Of a stretch of DNA of 5,612 bases, positions 5,488 to 5,612 are shown piece after piece. A model generated the notes under the pieces. It saw only the letters and a list, made by a program, of their open reading frames with translations, did no database searches and was not told where the DNA came from. The translations under genes were made by a program, and so were the position numbers. Within the stretch, counting starts at the first letter, position 1, and each line of letters opens with the position of its first letter. The DNA comes from Holophagaceae bacterium (GTDB taxonomy: Bacteria; Acidobacteriota; Holophagae; Holophagales; Holophagaceae), in contig JANXYT010000269.1 in the NCBI GenBank assembly GCA_025355915.1, forward strand, positions 1 to 5,612, in the 5' to 3' direction.

Positions 5488-5612
5488 CCTCAAGACCGCC
5501 GCGGAGATGGGCATGACCCCGACCGCCAGCGCCGGGCGGGGCTTCGGCAGTCAGCCCAGCGCCACCACGTTCAACCTGTTTCCCCTGCCCGGGGTTACCT
5601 CGCCGGAGACCC
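5485..5612 (-). repeat. Right arm of the 128-bp perfect inverted repeat (mirror copy, reaches window end)
   Basis: This is the exact reverse complement of 5340-5467, separated from it by a 17-base spacer (5468-5484). On the + strand it re-encodes about 42 residues of PmbA ('TLKTAAEMGMTPTASAGRG' onward), so it is a displaced gene fragment and not a new gene. It ends at the last base, so the true length of the repeat is unknown. It is most likely a fold-back chimera. Confidence 0.95.

Noticed and set aside
5340..5612. Palindrome as a transposon end, phage telomere or terminator
   Set aside because: The arms are coding sequence of pmbA, with no transposase, target duplication or T-tract, so a fold-back is the simpler reading. 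A hairpin chromosome end is not excluded but has no support here.

Overview
The window is GC-rich bacterial DNA. It combines periplasm-facing multiheme cytochromes, membrane b-type cytochromes and two ordinary cytoplasmic genes. That mix suggests a Gram-negative, respiratory, probably metal- or electrode-type electron-transferring bacterium. A Geothrix-like acidobacterium (Holophagaceae) is my best guess, and a Geobacter-like organism the main alternative. This placement is inference from gene content and composition, with no marker gene to confirm it.

Left half, + strand (1-2826), an electron-transfer operon. The end of a membrane cytochrome b gene runs in from the left edge. After 54 bases comes a large fusion gene with a secreted domain carrying eleven CXXCH heme c sites, built from a repeated two-heme module, joined to a six-helix cytochrome b domain. 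The C-terminal part of that b domain is visibly related to the first gene. The operon ends at a strong, perfect-stem terminator. The likely role is to take electrons from the membrane quinone pool, pass them through heme b, and release them to heme c chains in the periplasm. The general layout recalls the CbcL-type inner-membrane cytochromes of Geobacter.

Middle (2827-3316). An AT-rich intergenic island carries a candidate sigma-70 promoter, a perfect 16-bp palindrome and a nested inverted repeat. It precedes a small gene for a lysine-rich, secreted diheme cytochrome c of 80 residues, a plausible soluble acceptor for the fusion protein. A bidirectional terminator with a GAAA loop closes this gene and the convergent gene beyond it.

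Right half, - strand (3323-5487). A complete phosphoglucomutase/phosphomannomutase gene lies 47 bases downstream of a pmbA/tldE-like gene (TldD/TldE peptidase family), of which only the C-terminal part is present.

The last 273 bases form an almost complete palindrome: two perfect 128-bp arms around a 17-base spacer, reaching the last base of the window. It cuts the pmbA gene and replaces its upstream part with a mirror copy. It is most simply a fold-back (template-switch) chimera at a contig end, although a real inverted duplication cannot be excluded from sequence alone. I see no CRISPR array, transposon, tRNA or rRNA. The strongest biological content is the eleven-heme c/b fusion and its small diheme neighbour. 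I do not see convincing evidence of a wholly new system.
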